This document shows positions 36,462 to 48,600 of a stretch of DNA of 64,000 bases, piece by piece (within the stretch, counting starts at the first letter, position 1; every line of letters starts with the position of its first letter). The DNA comes from Piscicola geometra. Taxonomy: Eukaryota; Annelida; Clitellata; Hirudinida; Piscicolidae. Made by a program: the position numbers and the translations under genes. Where the stretch lies: NCBI GenBank assembly GCA_943735955.1, contig OX030956.1, positions 1,995,912 through 2,059,911 of the forward strand. The letters are read 5' to 3'. The notes beneath the pieces were generated by a model. It ran no database searches. It saw nothing but the letters and a program-made list of their open reading frames with translations, and was not told where the DNA came from.

Positions 36462-39400
36462 GTTCAGAGAGTTTTACGGCAAGCTGGAACGGCAGTACGA
36501 TGAGGTGATGCAGGCGCGGGAGGAGGGAGAGAGGATGAAGAGGTCGTTGGAGGGGGCTGATGAAGATGGCGACGGAGGCAGGAGCAAGTCTCGAACTAGC
36601 AAAAAGAAGCTGCATAAGTTGTCTTAGAAAGATCTTAAATTTATTAAAAAGAGCTTTATAAATAATTTTGTTTGATTGGTTGACATAAGTAATGGACTTT
36701 GTAGGTTAAAAATCTATTGCATAACAACATAAAAGAAAAATTCCCAACGTTTTTCAATTAATTTGTCTTACTCAATCGGTGTTCATTCACCGTTTTTTAT
36801 TTAAAAGTATTCCATTTCTCCAACCACCACAGCAAAGACAAAACAGCCTCCAGCCACTCAAGCGCTGGAAACAAGGCTGACACCCCCCCATCAGAAGGAG
36901 GTGACGGGTTGGAGCAGGGAGTGGTTGCTGGAGGGAGCTTGATGATGCCAGGACTGGGTGGCAAAGGAGGCATCTCAGAGCTGGTGTGCCAATCCGCTGC
37001 ACTGCTATCTGAAGTGCCTCTCTACCAGTACATCTCCAATCTGTTCGGAGTCAGTGTACGTGAAAGAGAGGAGGCAGAATTGGAAGACTTTTGGCGCTGT
37101 CACTTTAGTACATTTTATTACAGCGTGAAAAATCGAAGTTTTAATTACCGAAACTACGACTAAAATCAAAGTTTTAATAACTATAACTTCGACTCAATCT
37201 TTGATATTCTACGACAACATCCCTACAGGAGACTTCGCACTACACACTGCCAATCCCCATGGTGACTGCGGTTGGGAGGTCAAGGGTGAAGTACCTCAAA
37301 GAATACCTCCTCCTACCCAGTCCCTCCACACACCTCACCACTGTGAGTCTGTCAGGAAACTTTCATATTTATAAGATTTTATAGAGTTGTTCAATGTTTT
37401 CGAGTCAACTTTGAACTAATCAAAAAAATGAATAGTGAAAATAATTAATGCATCAAGACATATTTGTATGTAAAAGATGAAAATGATGTTTTAAATGCTC
37501 ACTTACTGGACTATAAACCGCAGTTCATTAATGTTCTGAGCCGACTGATGCCTGAACTGAACAAAACTACAGAGAACCAACCAACCGACGTGCCTGTTAA
37601 GACGAGCACTGTGAGAAATTGTATTGTATTGTTTTGTATTGTATTATATAGTATTGTATTATGTTGAGAGATTATATTGTATTGTATTGTATTATGTTGA
37701 GAGATTATTTTGTATAGTATTGTATTATGTTGAGAGATTATATTGTATTGAGAGATTTTATTGAAACTGTAAATAATGCCTAACTTTTTTTAATGTTTTT
37801 CATTTTATAAATGTTTGAAATCGAAAGTTAAACATTAAAACATTTAATAGTTATTTTTTCATAGCGTCAGAAGACTATAAGCGTTAAAAAGTTTCTGCAA
37901 AAAAAACTTTTTTTATTTTTAGCACGCAAAAGAAAAGAAAGAGAAGAAGGGTGGTGGTGGCAGTGGAGGTGAGACTGTGTCTTCGAGTCTCCACGAGATT
38001 GAGACAGTCATCAACCACATCAAGGAGGCCGTCTTGCAGGTGGATGGTGAAGGTGGTGGTGTTGAAATATATATAATAGAGGTTGTTGTTGGTGGTGGTG
38101 GAAGAAGGGAGGCAGGAAAGGTGGCTGAAAATGGTGTAGGAAAGCGTGCAGATGAGAATTAATTAGAAAAGAATGAATGAAAAGAAAGTAATAAATGACA
38201 TAATTCGAGATAAGGCTTTATCCATGCTTTGTGACAATCTTCTCCACACAAACACAAACAACGACAGGCTGGTTGCGAACTCGGTAAAGATTTCTTTCTC
38301 GCCCTCGACTGCAATCCCCTCCACTGCTACCAACAGGTGTCCATGCATGCATGAGTGCATGGCTGGCACAGGCGTTAGAAGGAATGAAAAGGAGGAGATG
38401 TCAAATTTATTATTTGAAATTTATCGACAAAACCTGAGCTATTCTGAATTTCTGTATTCAAGTCTTTAATCAAGATTATTCCAGTATCTTCATCAAACAC
38501 CAGGATTCAGGCGCATATGAGTTGAACGCTGGTGAGACGAAGAGTGCCGATGAGGTGAGGGACATGTTGGTGGACCTGGTCACGAGATACCCCTACATCA
38601 TCTGTCTCATCGACCCCCTGCATTTGAAGGTGGGTGGGTGAGTGGTTGGTGTTCTTTGTGGTGGATGGGTTATGGGAAATAATGCATTCTTGAATTTCAA
38701 ATTTTGGGATTTTAAATGAAAGAAAAAGATTTTTTAAAATCGTTTTTTAAACTGAATTTTTTATGATCTACCTTTTATCTTCATATTTGGTATAGAGCAA
38801 GGAAGAGTGGAGAAAGTTGTGCAGTCAGATCTCTTCAAACTGCTACGTCATTGCTTCAGAAGTGAGTTGGTTCGAGAAAGATTAGAATTAGGCCACCTAA
38901 TCATTTTCACAATTCACACTTTTTTAAATACTATATTTTTAAATACACTCTTTTTATTCAATCAATAAATCACATATATTTCTATAGCGCTTTCTCATAA
39001 ACTCATGAGCCCTTGACTCCAAACAGTACGCTTTAAACACCCTCCACCACGACTTGCAAGGTGTTTGAGAAGACACCTTGCAGTCTCCTCACCACTCCAG
39101 TCGACCAGACCTTCCTCTCCTCTGGCATCATGCTGCCCCTCCACGAATGCTGCACCCTCTCCGAGGTGTGGCACTGCGCCTTCAACTACAAAAGTACGCA
39201 ACGTATTTGTTTTTTTTTTTTTTTGTGGTCATGCATTGAAGGCGGCATCGGCTTCTGTTATGATAACTCTTGAGCGCTATATAAAAACGAAAATGATTGT
39301 TATAATAATAATATTATTATTAAGAGCTTCAGGAATTTTTTGTGTTTAAATGTGGCATTTTTCAAGATAAGATCCGCTTACAAAATCTTACTTCTCCACA

Positions 39401-40183
39401 GACACACACCCCCTCACCCTGGTCTCCACTGGCGACAAGGACAGCTGCAGCACCTTCATCGTTGACTTGGTGAGTCTTCATTCATTTATCATCATCTCAC
39501 TACTCATAATACTTTCACTAATAATTTATTTAAAACTAAATGTTCTCTACAGTAACTAAAATAAATACACAACTTTTTGAAATATTTCTCATTGTTTTTT
39601 TAAAAATCTGGATACATTTTTTTTTCTATTCTGAACCACTCCACCTCCCACCACTTCCCATCATCAAACATCACACGGGCGGTGGCGATGAGAGCGATTT
39701 TCCTGAGGCTTGGAGACCTGGGCAGAGTGGAGAAGACATGCAAGTACAACCGCTTGCTCAGCATCCACAACACACTCGAGAGCAAGGGACTTTTGTGCCA
39801 AGAGTTCTTCCAGTTCTCACAGGTGATGGAGTGGGAGGGGGTTATGGACTGTGTGGGGTAGGGTTGATGAGGGTTCAATGGTGGATTTATCTTCATCTAG
39901 AGGATATAACACTGCAATCAATTTTGATTACTACGCGATGGGTTGCTAGCTTTATTGATTATATATTCATTTTAAGAGTCGCTAGTTTCCTTTATAGAAG
40001 ATTAATTGAGAAAAAATTATATAATTTAGAAATGAAGAGCTATATAAATGCCGGTAAATCGAACAGGTGGGTCCTGAGTGGGTGGAAGAAGAAAAGAAGG
40101 AAGAGGTGATTGAGGAGGAGACGAAGAATGAAGAGGCGAACTCGAGCCATATCCAGAAGAAGAATAAGAAAAATAAACAATAA
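35143..40183 (+). CDS. ENO4: Enolase 4-like protein
   Basis: Seventeen exons: 35143-35310, 35424-35468, 35639-35722, 35879-35935, 36139-36242, 36468-36617, 36833-37055, 37229-37342, 37458-37610, 37923-38039, 38215-38336, 38485-38629, 38796-38861, 39061-39193, 39402-39469, 39679-39822, 40067-40183. They give 669 residues; human ENO4 has 628. ENO4 is a divergent enolase-family protein associated with sperm flagella in mammals. The N-terminal helix region (LVQRFEEGTNKLFYESPDDIYAY), the GGISELVCQSAALLSEVPLYQYI helix, the LTTxx segment, TRYPYIICLIDP (human KYPSIIALIDP), NCYVIASE and the C-terminal block KYNRLLSIHNTLESKG (human KYNRLLTIEEEL) identify it. The tail is Lys/Glu-rich. Exons 5 and 6 follow CAT-repeat tracts. 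The acceptor for exon 16 lacks AG. Whether it keeps enolase activity cannot be judged here. Confidence 0.88.
35966..36136. repeat. (CAT)n repeat before ENO4 exon 5
   Basis: Mixed CAT/CGT/CTC triplets run from just after the exon 4 donor to within two bases of the exon 5 acceptor (36138), filling most of the intron. Confidence 0.95.
36395..36461. repeat. (CAT)n repeat before ENO4 exon 6
   Basis: About 22 perfect CAT units end six bases before the CAG acceptor at 36467. Confidence 0.95.
37612..37765. repeat. TTGTATTATGTTGAGAGATT tandem repeat
   Basis: Three to four imperfect units of about 40 bases built from TATTG steps and TTGAGAGATT, starting directly at the donor of ENO4 exon 9. Confidence 0.85.
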
Positions 40184-40913
40184 ATAATAAAAATATGAAC
40201 TGAAATTATTAATTTAATTTTAGAATCATCCTGCAATATTAAATTTTATTACTTTTTTGAAGCTTTTTAATACAGTTTGTTGAATTTTCTTAAATTGAGA
40301 AAATTAAGACTTAATACAGATATTTGGCTACATACAGTGTGAAAATATTCCTTTAGCAGTTGAGTAAGCGATTGAACATTTTTGTGTAAATATAAAAGAG
40401 AAAAAAATTATTTATTGAAACAATTATCATTAGAAATTGTAGAAAACCTCTCTATGGTCGATGATGTATGCACTCCCATCAAAGGAAGGATCCCTCTGCT
40501 GCTGTCGATAGATTTACTTCATAGAGTCCAGCATTTTCGTTGCAATTGAAAATGAAATAATGTTCAACTTTCTTGTCTACATTTACGACTTATTTATCAA
40601 CAATAGTTATATGCAATTAAACGATTATTTTTATTTTTTTAAATTAAATTTTTTACAAATATTTTTTTCTTTACAAGTCTCGCCTGGGTTTAAGACTCAA
40701 AAAACATTACACACATAAATGCTTCATCACTGATTCTTGTGAGCCTAATCTGGCCATAAAGCTTCACACGAATTACAGTGCATTAAGCGACGACAGGTTT
40801 TCTATCTATGATTTGTGTATGGGAAATTAATAACTGTAAATTTTGATACATCTCATACATTTCACACCCCTATGGTCCTTTATCATATTTTTCATGATGG
40901 TTGTTAGCATAGG
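40184..40913. other. Intergenic stretch after ENO4
   Basis: AATAAA-rich sequence right after the ENO4 stop probably holds its polyadenylation signal. Nothing else recognisable precedes the MITE-like element. Confidence 0.5.
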
Positions 40914-41294
40914 CAGTGATCCTGGGGAGGGGGGGGGGTCCAAGGGTCCGGACCCCTCCACTTTTTGATAGTGAGGGGGTCCGCTTTAATGTGGACTCCC
41001 CCTCCCACTTTTTTATCTTAAAAAAAAGTTAAACTTTTGTTTTGATACGAGCCTAATCGTCAACCATGGCATAAAACAGAATGTTTATATAGTAATACAT
41101 TGTGAGTATGTGTAGTTATAGTGATAGCTGTCTAAAACAAAACTATTTTTTGCTTACTTAGATATTCGTATCAAAACAGAAGTTTTAAAATGTTTTTTAA
41201 ATTGGGAGAGGTAAGGTCCAGACCCCAAGAGTCCCTCCATGATCGTCCATGCTTGGTAAGACCCCCCAAGATTTGCAGCATATCGCCGCCCCTG
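40914..41294. mobile_element. MITE-like inverted-repeat element
   Basis: The ends are G-rich on the left (CAGTGATCCTGGGGAGG) and C-rich on the right (CGCCGCCCCTG). Arms pair over much of the length: GGTCCGGACC near 40955 with GGTCCAGACC near 41215, and TTTTGATACGA at 41040 with TCGTATCAAAA at 41166. There is no coding capacity. Such CAG-plus-G-run ends are common on non-autonomous DNA transposons of aquatic invertebrates. I found no clear target-site duplication. Confidence 0.6.
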
Positions 41295-41399
41295 GTTTTA
41301 GAAATGGGGCATGCATTTTTAGAGCTATAAAGGTGTGTGGTTTGAATGGTGCGGAGCTGATTTGAAATTCGACGAATGATTATATAATTAGATTATTTG

Positions 41400-41516
41400 A
41401 TGTGTGCGGATGCTGACCAAGAAGCGACTGAGACTCGCACGCAATTGCCTCGCTCATGTGACCTTCCCCAGGGACGTGTGCCACAATATCCTAAAAGGGT
41501 GGGAGGGTGAAAATGA
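41400..41516. other. Conserved island, copy A, upstream of lectin gene
   Basis: About 115 bases are almost identical to 54878-54985, while the flanks diverge. The plus strand reads RMLTKKRLRLARNCLAHV and continues to a nearby stop. The minus strand also has a splice-like acceptor (CCCTTTTAG) and an open frame. The two copies differ in the plus frame by one conservative and one synonymous change. It lies about 230 bases upstream of the TATA box. I cannot tell whether it is a coding exon or a promoter element. Confidence 0.5.
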
Positions 41517-41741
41517 ATGAGTGCAAGTATAGGTGACAGGGTAGATGGATAGGTGGAAAAACGCATAGAAAAAAAACTAACGCGAAATATAAATATATTT
41601 ATTTTCTATATTTTGCTAATGACCATTTAAAGGAAACTAAAATACGTTTATTCACCTCAACAACTGTTCAAAAAAGAGGTATGCATGCATGGATTAGAAA
41701 AACACTTTGCACGTGGAGTGGATGTGATGTGGGTGGAGACG

Positions 41742-41748
41742 TATAAAA
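41742..41748 (+). promoter_or_regulatory. TATA box, lectin gene copy A
   Basis: GTATAAAAGCACT here is repeated exactly at 55388 in the duplicated unit, at a comparable distance upstream of the signal-peptide exon. A donor-like GTAAGT at 41808 would end a short 5' untranslated exon, and the coding exon 1 acceptor (TTGTTCCAG) lies at 42663. This supports a TATA-driven promoter with an untranslated first exon. Confidence 0.55.
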
Positions 41749-42670
41749 GCACTGGAAAGGGACGCTTGTAGAGCATGTTGATGAATGTTTGAAGCAGTTT
41801 AAGGGATTCTGTAAGTAAGGGATTGAAGTTGATGCAGTTTTGAAAGACTTAATAGATTGGAGTTGAGGTCATTTTTGAAATATTAACTTGAAATAAAGTC
41901 TAAACGGCTGAAAAAAGGTTGTATTTCAAAGGTAATCTTTTTTGAAACCTATCGACGTGTTGTAAGTTGCCTCCCATTCCTCTGACTCTTAAAGTTAGTG
42001 TTTGTGAAACACATGCTTTCCTATGATGTAAAGTTTCTAAATTTTTCAGAAGTAAATTAATGCGCATTTTCGATCTAACTTGCTTTTTTATATTTTAAAA
42101 CTTATTGTGCACACTCTATTGTAAGAAGTCTTCGTAAAAAAATAATAATTTTTTTTCTACTTTCTTTTCAAATCTCAAAGGCAAAGATTGTTCTGTTGGT
42201 TTGTGAAAGCTACAAAAAAGTGAAAATAAAAATAAACAAAATTATTGAAAAAGGCACGAAGATATTTTGAGTTAATAAATTTTCTAGTGCACCAAAGCCA
42301 ATTTGCAGCTACAAATCCTCAGCGATTAAAAAAATAAACTTCGAATTTTCAAGCTTTGTATTTTTAATCTTCAGAGCTGACTCTGTTCGATTTGTTTGAA
42401 ATTAAAAATAGAATAACTTCGGAACATTTGAAATATTATGAAATTAAAATCAATTTACAATCTCTAAAACTACAATTGATTTGTATTTTCATAATTTAGT
42501 TTTATTAAAAAAAATTGTCATAATTTTTGTGTCGAGGTAAAAATAGATAAAAATGTAGTGACTTTCATCTTTTTTTGTGTTAAGAAGCTCTTCAGTTCAA
42601 AACTTGAAATTAAAAATTAAATGATTAAATGAACTAATAAATCAATACTTTCCAGTTTGTTCCAGATCTA

Positions 42671-45600
42671 ATGGCACTCCAGCACTGCCTCTTCCTCTTC
42701 TTCATCCTCCTCCAAACGTGCTATCTGCCCCTGCTTCATTGCTCCAGCCTCCTGCACCCGAAACACTTCAGTGAGATCCACTTTTGAAGATGATTCAAAT
42801 CTAAATCCCATTTTTTTGCTTTAAAAATAGATTTAGGTTTTTTAAAAATTTTGAAGATGTTTGAAAATTTTGGTACTCTATAAAGTTGTCTTGAAGCGCA
42901 GCGTGTTTACGCCAAAACGTGTTCTGTAGCTCGTTGAGTTTAAACTTTAAAAATTTTAAAAATTATGAGAATTATTTGTCTTCGCATTCAACGGTTTCAG
43001 TATTCATTAGATTTATAAATTCCAGACAAAACATAAAGATTTCAGAAAAATAGTAAATGATAGTGGTGATAAAATAACTTATCATTTGGTTAATAAAATT
43101 TTTAAGCTAACGCAAGAGCTATAATTCTTTAAAAGAAAATATTTCTCGCGTAACTCTCAATCAACACTCTTTAAACGAATCAGAACCATTAGGCTTTTTA
43201 ATTATTCAAGCCTCATAAATTGCAGAGATATTCAAGAAAAAATATTACTCGACTTTTAATTTAACATTACGCAAGTTTCATTCATGAAAGAACAACGGCA
43301 TTTGAAGAATCTTGACGTAAGTCTTGATCATCTAAATACAATACAACGACGAGTATTATTAACGTGGCGTAAACCCAGACACGTTGAAGGCTCAAGTTTC
43401 AGATCTTCGTTATTCACTCAATTTAGAAAAATATTCAATTTGTACAAGAAGATTTATATTTAAATTTTTTATTATTTTATTAGATTCTAAATCATAACAA
43501 AATAGGGTTTCAAGGAAGCTCGTGTCGTATAGTGGTCTATAAATATATTTTTCTGACCCCCATTTTGCATAAAACTAGCCCCAAGGGCCCGTAAAACATC
43601 ACTAAAGTTTTTTAATTATAATTAGTACGAAAACTTTAAATAAAATAGAAAGGACAAGCAGAAAGAATTGATAGAAAACACCATCAATAATGAGTTTGTT
43701 TAGGCAACAATTATTTTCCAAAGTTTTCAATTTTCATAGAATGTCAATTTTGTTATATATAAAAACCTTAAAAACTCTTTTTTGTCATAGCTATTCAAAT
43801 GAGGACGCCTCATGCATTTTAAATGTTTTTATATATAATTAAATGAAACCTGTAACTCCTTAATCTTTTGATGTGAACAGCACGCACTACTTTGTAACAT
43901 TTATTTCGAAACGACGCTGAACAAAATTCATTAAACTTTTTTTGCCAATTTCAAGTAAAATGAAAGTAAAAAAGAGCTTAGGAGGGCTAGAAAATTATGA
44001 CGATTTTTTAATGTGGAAAAAATTATGTGAAAAGATTTAAGGAGAACTACTGCTTTAATCATGCAACGGGGGATTGCTTTATTGAAAAGTAAGCTTTAAA
44101 TTCCTAAACCTTTCGAATGAAGCCTTAAAAAGAAAAAAATGTTTTACAAATAAAAAAATTAAAATTTTTAAAAAAAAAACAGAGACGACGTGTTGAAAGT
44201 TGGAGATGGTTGGAAAGGATAGAAGAGGCTTGCATTTCATGGATGGCTGCATAAGATTCTCGCTAAATAGCATATCTTGATGTTATTTAGCGAGAAAATT
44301 TTAGCGTTAGGGTTAGGTTAGGGTAAGTGTTAAGTTAAACGTTGAAAGCGATTATTTTTATTTTTATTGAGTTCATATATCTTTATAAGTTATATTAAAG
44401 ATTTGTGATTGAGTTATTTTGATATTAACAAAGAATAAAAACTTGGTGCAGATTTTTGTATTTTGAATTTTCTCGCTAAATAACATCAAGCTGCATAAAC
44501 TAACAGATTAAATCATTAAAGACTGCCCCTGCTCCCCAACTAACCTGTCGTATTCTTATCACCCTGCCAATCCAATCCCATCTCCTCGTTTCTATATCTG
44601 CTTGTCCTTTCATATTTTCCAGCTTCCTCGCCATCGTTAAAAAGTCGCTTTTATGCTTATCGTTAATCTTTTTTATAGATGTTTTAAACACCTGTTCAGC
44701 TTCTTTCCAATCTAAACTAACTCAGTACATGTCTAGATTTTGATAAGTGTCTCGCTTAAGAGATGATTGATCAACTTGATGCAAACGAAGACTAAAATGT
44801 AATTTAGAGAAAATGTTAAATTATGAAAACAATAAAACAGACATGAAAGTTTCCTTTTGTGCACTTTTCTCTATTTTTTTTAGTAATTATAAACGATTAG
44901 GCTTTATTTATTTTGCTTTGATTACAGGAATATTCGTTCTTTAGGATCAATTATATCATATTCCTTTATTATTTTTATTACTCTTTACTTTGGAATTAAG
45001 AAGAAAAACACATGAAAAAAAAAGCATAATGTGGTGTGCATGTGTGTGCACGTTGGTTTATCCAAGCTTGCCTTGTGGGTTCAAGTACTTGAAGACAAAA
45101 TGCTATGCATCTCTACAATTCAGAAGTTTGGAGAATGGTCTGCAGACATGGAATAGCAGTTTTTCATTGATCAATTGACAGTGAATTTTTCGTTTCATCA
45201 TTCACATAAGAGAGAACTTATGATCTCTTTGCTGGCTTGAATTATAAAAATTATACTTTTATAAAAATTCCCTTTAGAAATAAATTGAGCTTTAAAAGAA
45301 TGAAAATATGTTTAAAATGTGAATTTGTGAAGTTATTGGAGAAGAAAAAAGATGAATTTATTTGAATACTTAAAACGAATAAATGTTTTATTAAATTTAG
45401 AATTTAATGGCTAAATAAAAATAGATACTAAGCGGTTAAAACTTCATCACTAAAAGTAATTGCGTTCAAAAAGACTGACACATTTGTCCTTCAAAGAGTT
45501 TCTTGGAAAGCTTAGACGTGGCGAATTTGTGAAGAACTAGCTTGATGGATTTGCTGTTATTTATGGTAGCTTACGGAGCTAAGAAGATTTTATGTGGTTT

Positions 45601-48600
45601 ATGCCCAAATACCTATTTAATTATCATTAAAATGCCATTACCGAAATAATAATTCCCTTCTTTTCCGTTTCACTTTCTTTTTCTCGCTCATCTTTTTTTC
45701 ATAGGCTTTTATCGATTAAGTAGAATAAGCTTGAAAAACAAAAAACTTGTTAAACACAAAAGTCCAATTCAAAATAGTAAAAGTACCGACAAGTGAGAAG
45801 GGAGGTATGGGAGATGTGGTCTGACAAAAGAAATTGAATACTGTAAAAAAGTTGAAAATAAATTAAGAAAGAAATTATTGGCTGAAGTTCATGAAAGTTA
45901 TGGTGTTCTGTCTGAAGTTAATTGAGTGTAGAATAGGCATTCATAATAACTTATGTTTCTTTCTGAGACTTTTGTGATTAGAGAAGTAGAGTTTTATTGG
46001 ACTGAAATGGTCTTGTTGGTAAAAAAATTAATCTTTTCGAAAGCAGGTTTAAATGCATTAAAAGATAGTACGTTTAAATTGAACATAGAATGAACAATTG
46101 TAGAAGTTTTTTATACGTGAGAATGATCCGTGGAATAATTGAATATATATTCAAAAGCAACATTTCCATAAAATTACATTTCTAAATTATTCATTGCAGA
46201 GGCTTTAAAAAAAGTTTTTTCCAAGAAAGTTTTTATGGAACAGAGGAGGTTTTAGGAACTCGTCTCATGCGTAACGACGATAGTTAGAATTGAAAAGTCG
46301 CCAAAAGTGTGGCAATGAAACCATTTTTTTGGGAATATATTTTTTTAAATAATTTATTTTAATTATAATAGAGTTATATTAAGATTTATAAATAATAAAA
46401 ATAAGATTAAAAAGTCACGCAACTGATTCGAGGTCATAAAGTAGTTTCTTATCAGATACAAAAAAGGTTTTTGATATGTCAAGAGTGTGTGAGAGACTGA
46501 TTTGAAAAATAAGGAACAAAAAAACATGATGGTTTTTAAACTTTTTTCAAAGAGAAACTTAAATAATTAGACTCGTTAGGACTAACAAGTCACTTTTGAG
46601 CTTTTAAACGTCTCTTAAAGAAAAACAAGTTTTCAAATAAAATAAACAATTGTTTATATTCATCCAAGAATGTGGGTTTTTTTAAATAAAAATATATACA
46701 AATATGAGTTCAGTAGAAAACAATTGATAATATAAGCTAAGTGAAAAAAGACGTTAATGCCTTCGGTCGAAATGGTCAGCTAATGAACTAGTTTTAATTC
46801 TTCAGAGTATTTCCCGCTTGCTACAAATGTGAGTTAAGAAGTGTGAGATTGCTTGACAGAGCAAACTTTTCTTCTAAACCCCAACCTCGCCAATGTTCGC
46901 CAGAGCGTCTCTGGTGCATTCAAACTACAAGCTACATAAATTGTTTGTGCACTTTAATATGTTTATGCAAGGTCATACAATACATACAACAAAAAAGAAT
47001 ATGAAATGTTGAATGAACATACAAACTTACTCAATAAAGATAAAATAAATAATATAAATATATACAAAAAAGGAACTAATGGGGACCGATAAGCGTGCAA
47101 GCCTGACCACGCCGTGCATCACAACTAGATGCGCAAATCATGCTAAACTATCTATCTTCCAGGATCTCATCTCCACTTACTTTTCTTTTTTATTCATTGA
47201 TATTTTAAATATTCTCATTGGGGTTGAAAGTGCTTGAATTGATTCCCATGAAAGATGTCCTACTTTTCGCAATGGCAGTTGTATTTCTCACAAAATCGAA
47301 TGTTTTTTAAAACTTTTTTTTACTTAAGTTCCAAGATTTTTCAATTCCGTTTTTGTTGAGTAATGAATCAAAATAGAAATCTGTGTGCTTCATTCCTTTC
47401 TTAGCTTTAGCCAGATTTTCCAAGATTTTTTCTTTTACGATTCCTTGTCTCGTTTTTTTGAATTTAACGAGATACATCAGTTTAAAAAAAGTCTTCATTA
47501 ACGTCTATTTACCAAAAGATAGTTTAAATGTTGTTAAATAATATTAACGAAGTTCCCAAAACTTTCTCTGCCTTGATGTGTCACGTTCCTAAATGACTTA
47601 CGGAAAACTCGAATTATAAGCAAAATTTTCACGCCTTTCTACAAGTTTTTCTAGTGAAGTCAAAACTCAAACAAATAAACATCACAATTATTAAGAGCAC
47701 AATAAGATAACTGCATCATTTTAGTAGTTTTAAAAGTATTCGATTATTAATCTTTGTAGCAAGCAGGAAATACTTAAAAGAGGATTTATATTCTACTCAG
47801 CGTGCCTTCCTTGATATGCCAGCTGATACTGTTAGGAGTGATTTCCATTAAAAATCCATGAACCCTCCCTTGCATATACTCAAGCAGACCAACTTTGAAC
47901 AAGGCCAGCATTTCTTATGATTGAGACCAAAATTTTAGATGCAAGACGATATTCTTAAAACATTAGTCAGATTTTATATTTATTTATTATGTAGATTTAT
48001 TTATTTGCAACAATTTACTACTACAGAGATCTTCCACAATTCTATATTTTTTCAATACTTAAATTTTTCTAATCTCGCCATCACATGTTTCGTGGCTTAT
48101 TAGGGGTTGTTGGATGAAACTTGGACCATGTAAGTACTCCAGCAGAAAATATTTTGATGAAGTTGATCTCGAAAAGTGTGAATGTTCTCAATGGTGTAAT
48201 TATAAAAGAACTAAATAATGTACTAAATGAGCTTGATCACTAATACAGAAGTTTTAAATTTTTATGCATGTCATATTTTAGATATATATAAAAATGTATA
48301 ATTAGGTATTTGAAAACTTAATCTTGGAGATGCATAGACCAAAACAGCGCAGTTACTTTCTTTTCCAACATCTCTGACAATTAAGGCAGCTATTTCGTTT
48401 AAAAAACCAATAAACTTCACAGAAAAAAATTCTCGTCAGAATTTGATGCTGCTTTATATGAAACTTTTGTTAAAACCTCCTTGCACTCATTAAAATAGAT
48501 CTTCCAGCTCCCTCTACTCCTTTATATACTCCTCCATGACACGGACGTAATGCCTTGTAAATGTTTGGGAAAAAGACAACTAAGTGAAAACTACTTAGAC

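Noticed and set aside
39001..39060. ENO4 exon 14 starting earlier at TACGCTTTAAACACC after CCAAACAG
   Set aside because: In phase it reads into a TGA within 14 codons; the acceptor at 39060 gives the conserved frame.
44500..44691. Minus-strand frame with ETRRWDWIGRVIRI, recalling the C-terminal RRxxWxGHxxR pattern of LINE reverse-transcriptase ORFs
   Set aside because: Only one short motif; the paralogous site near 59940 is interrupted and no other retrotransposon sequence is nearby. At most an old relic.
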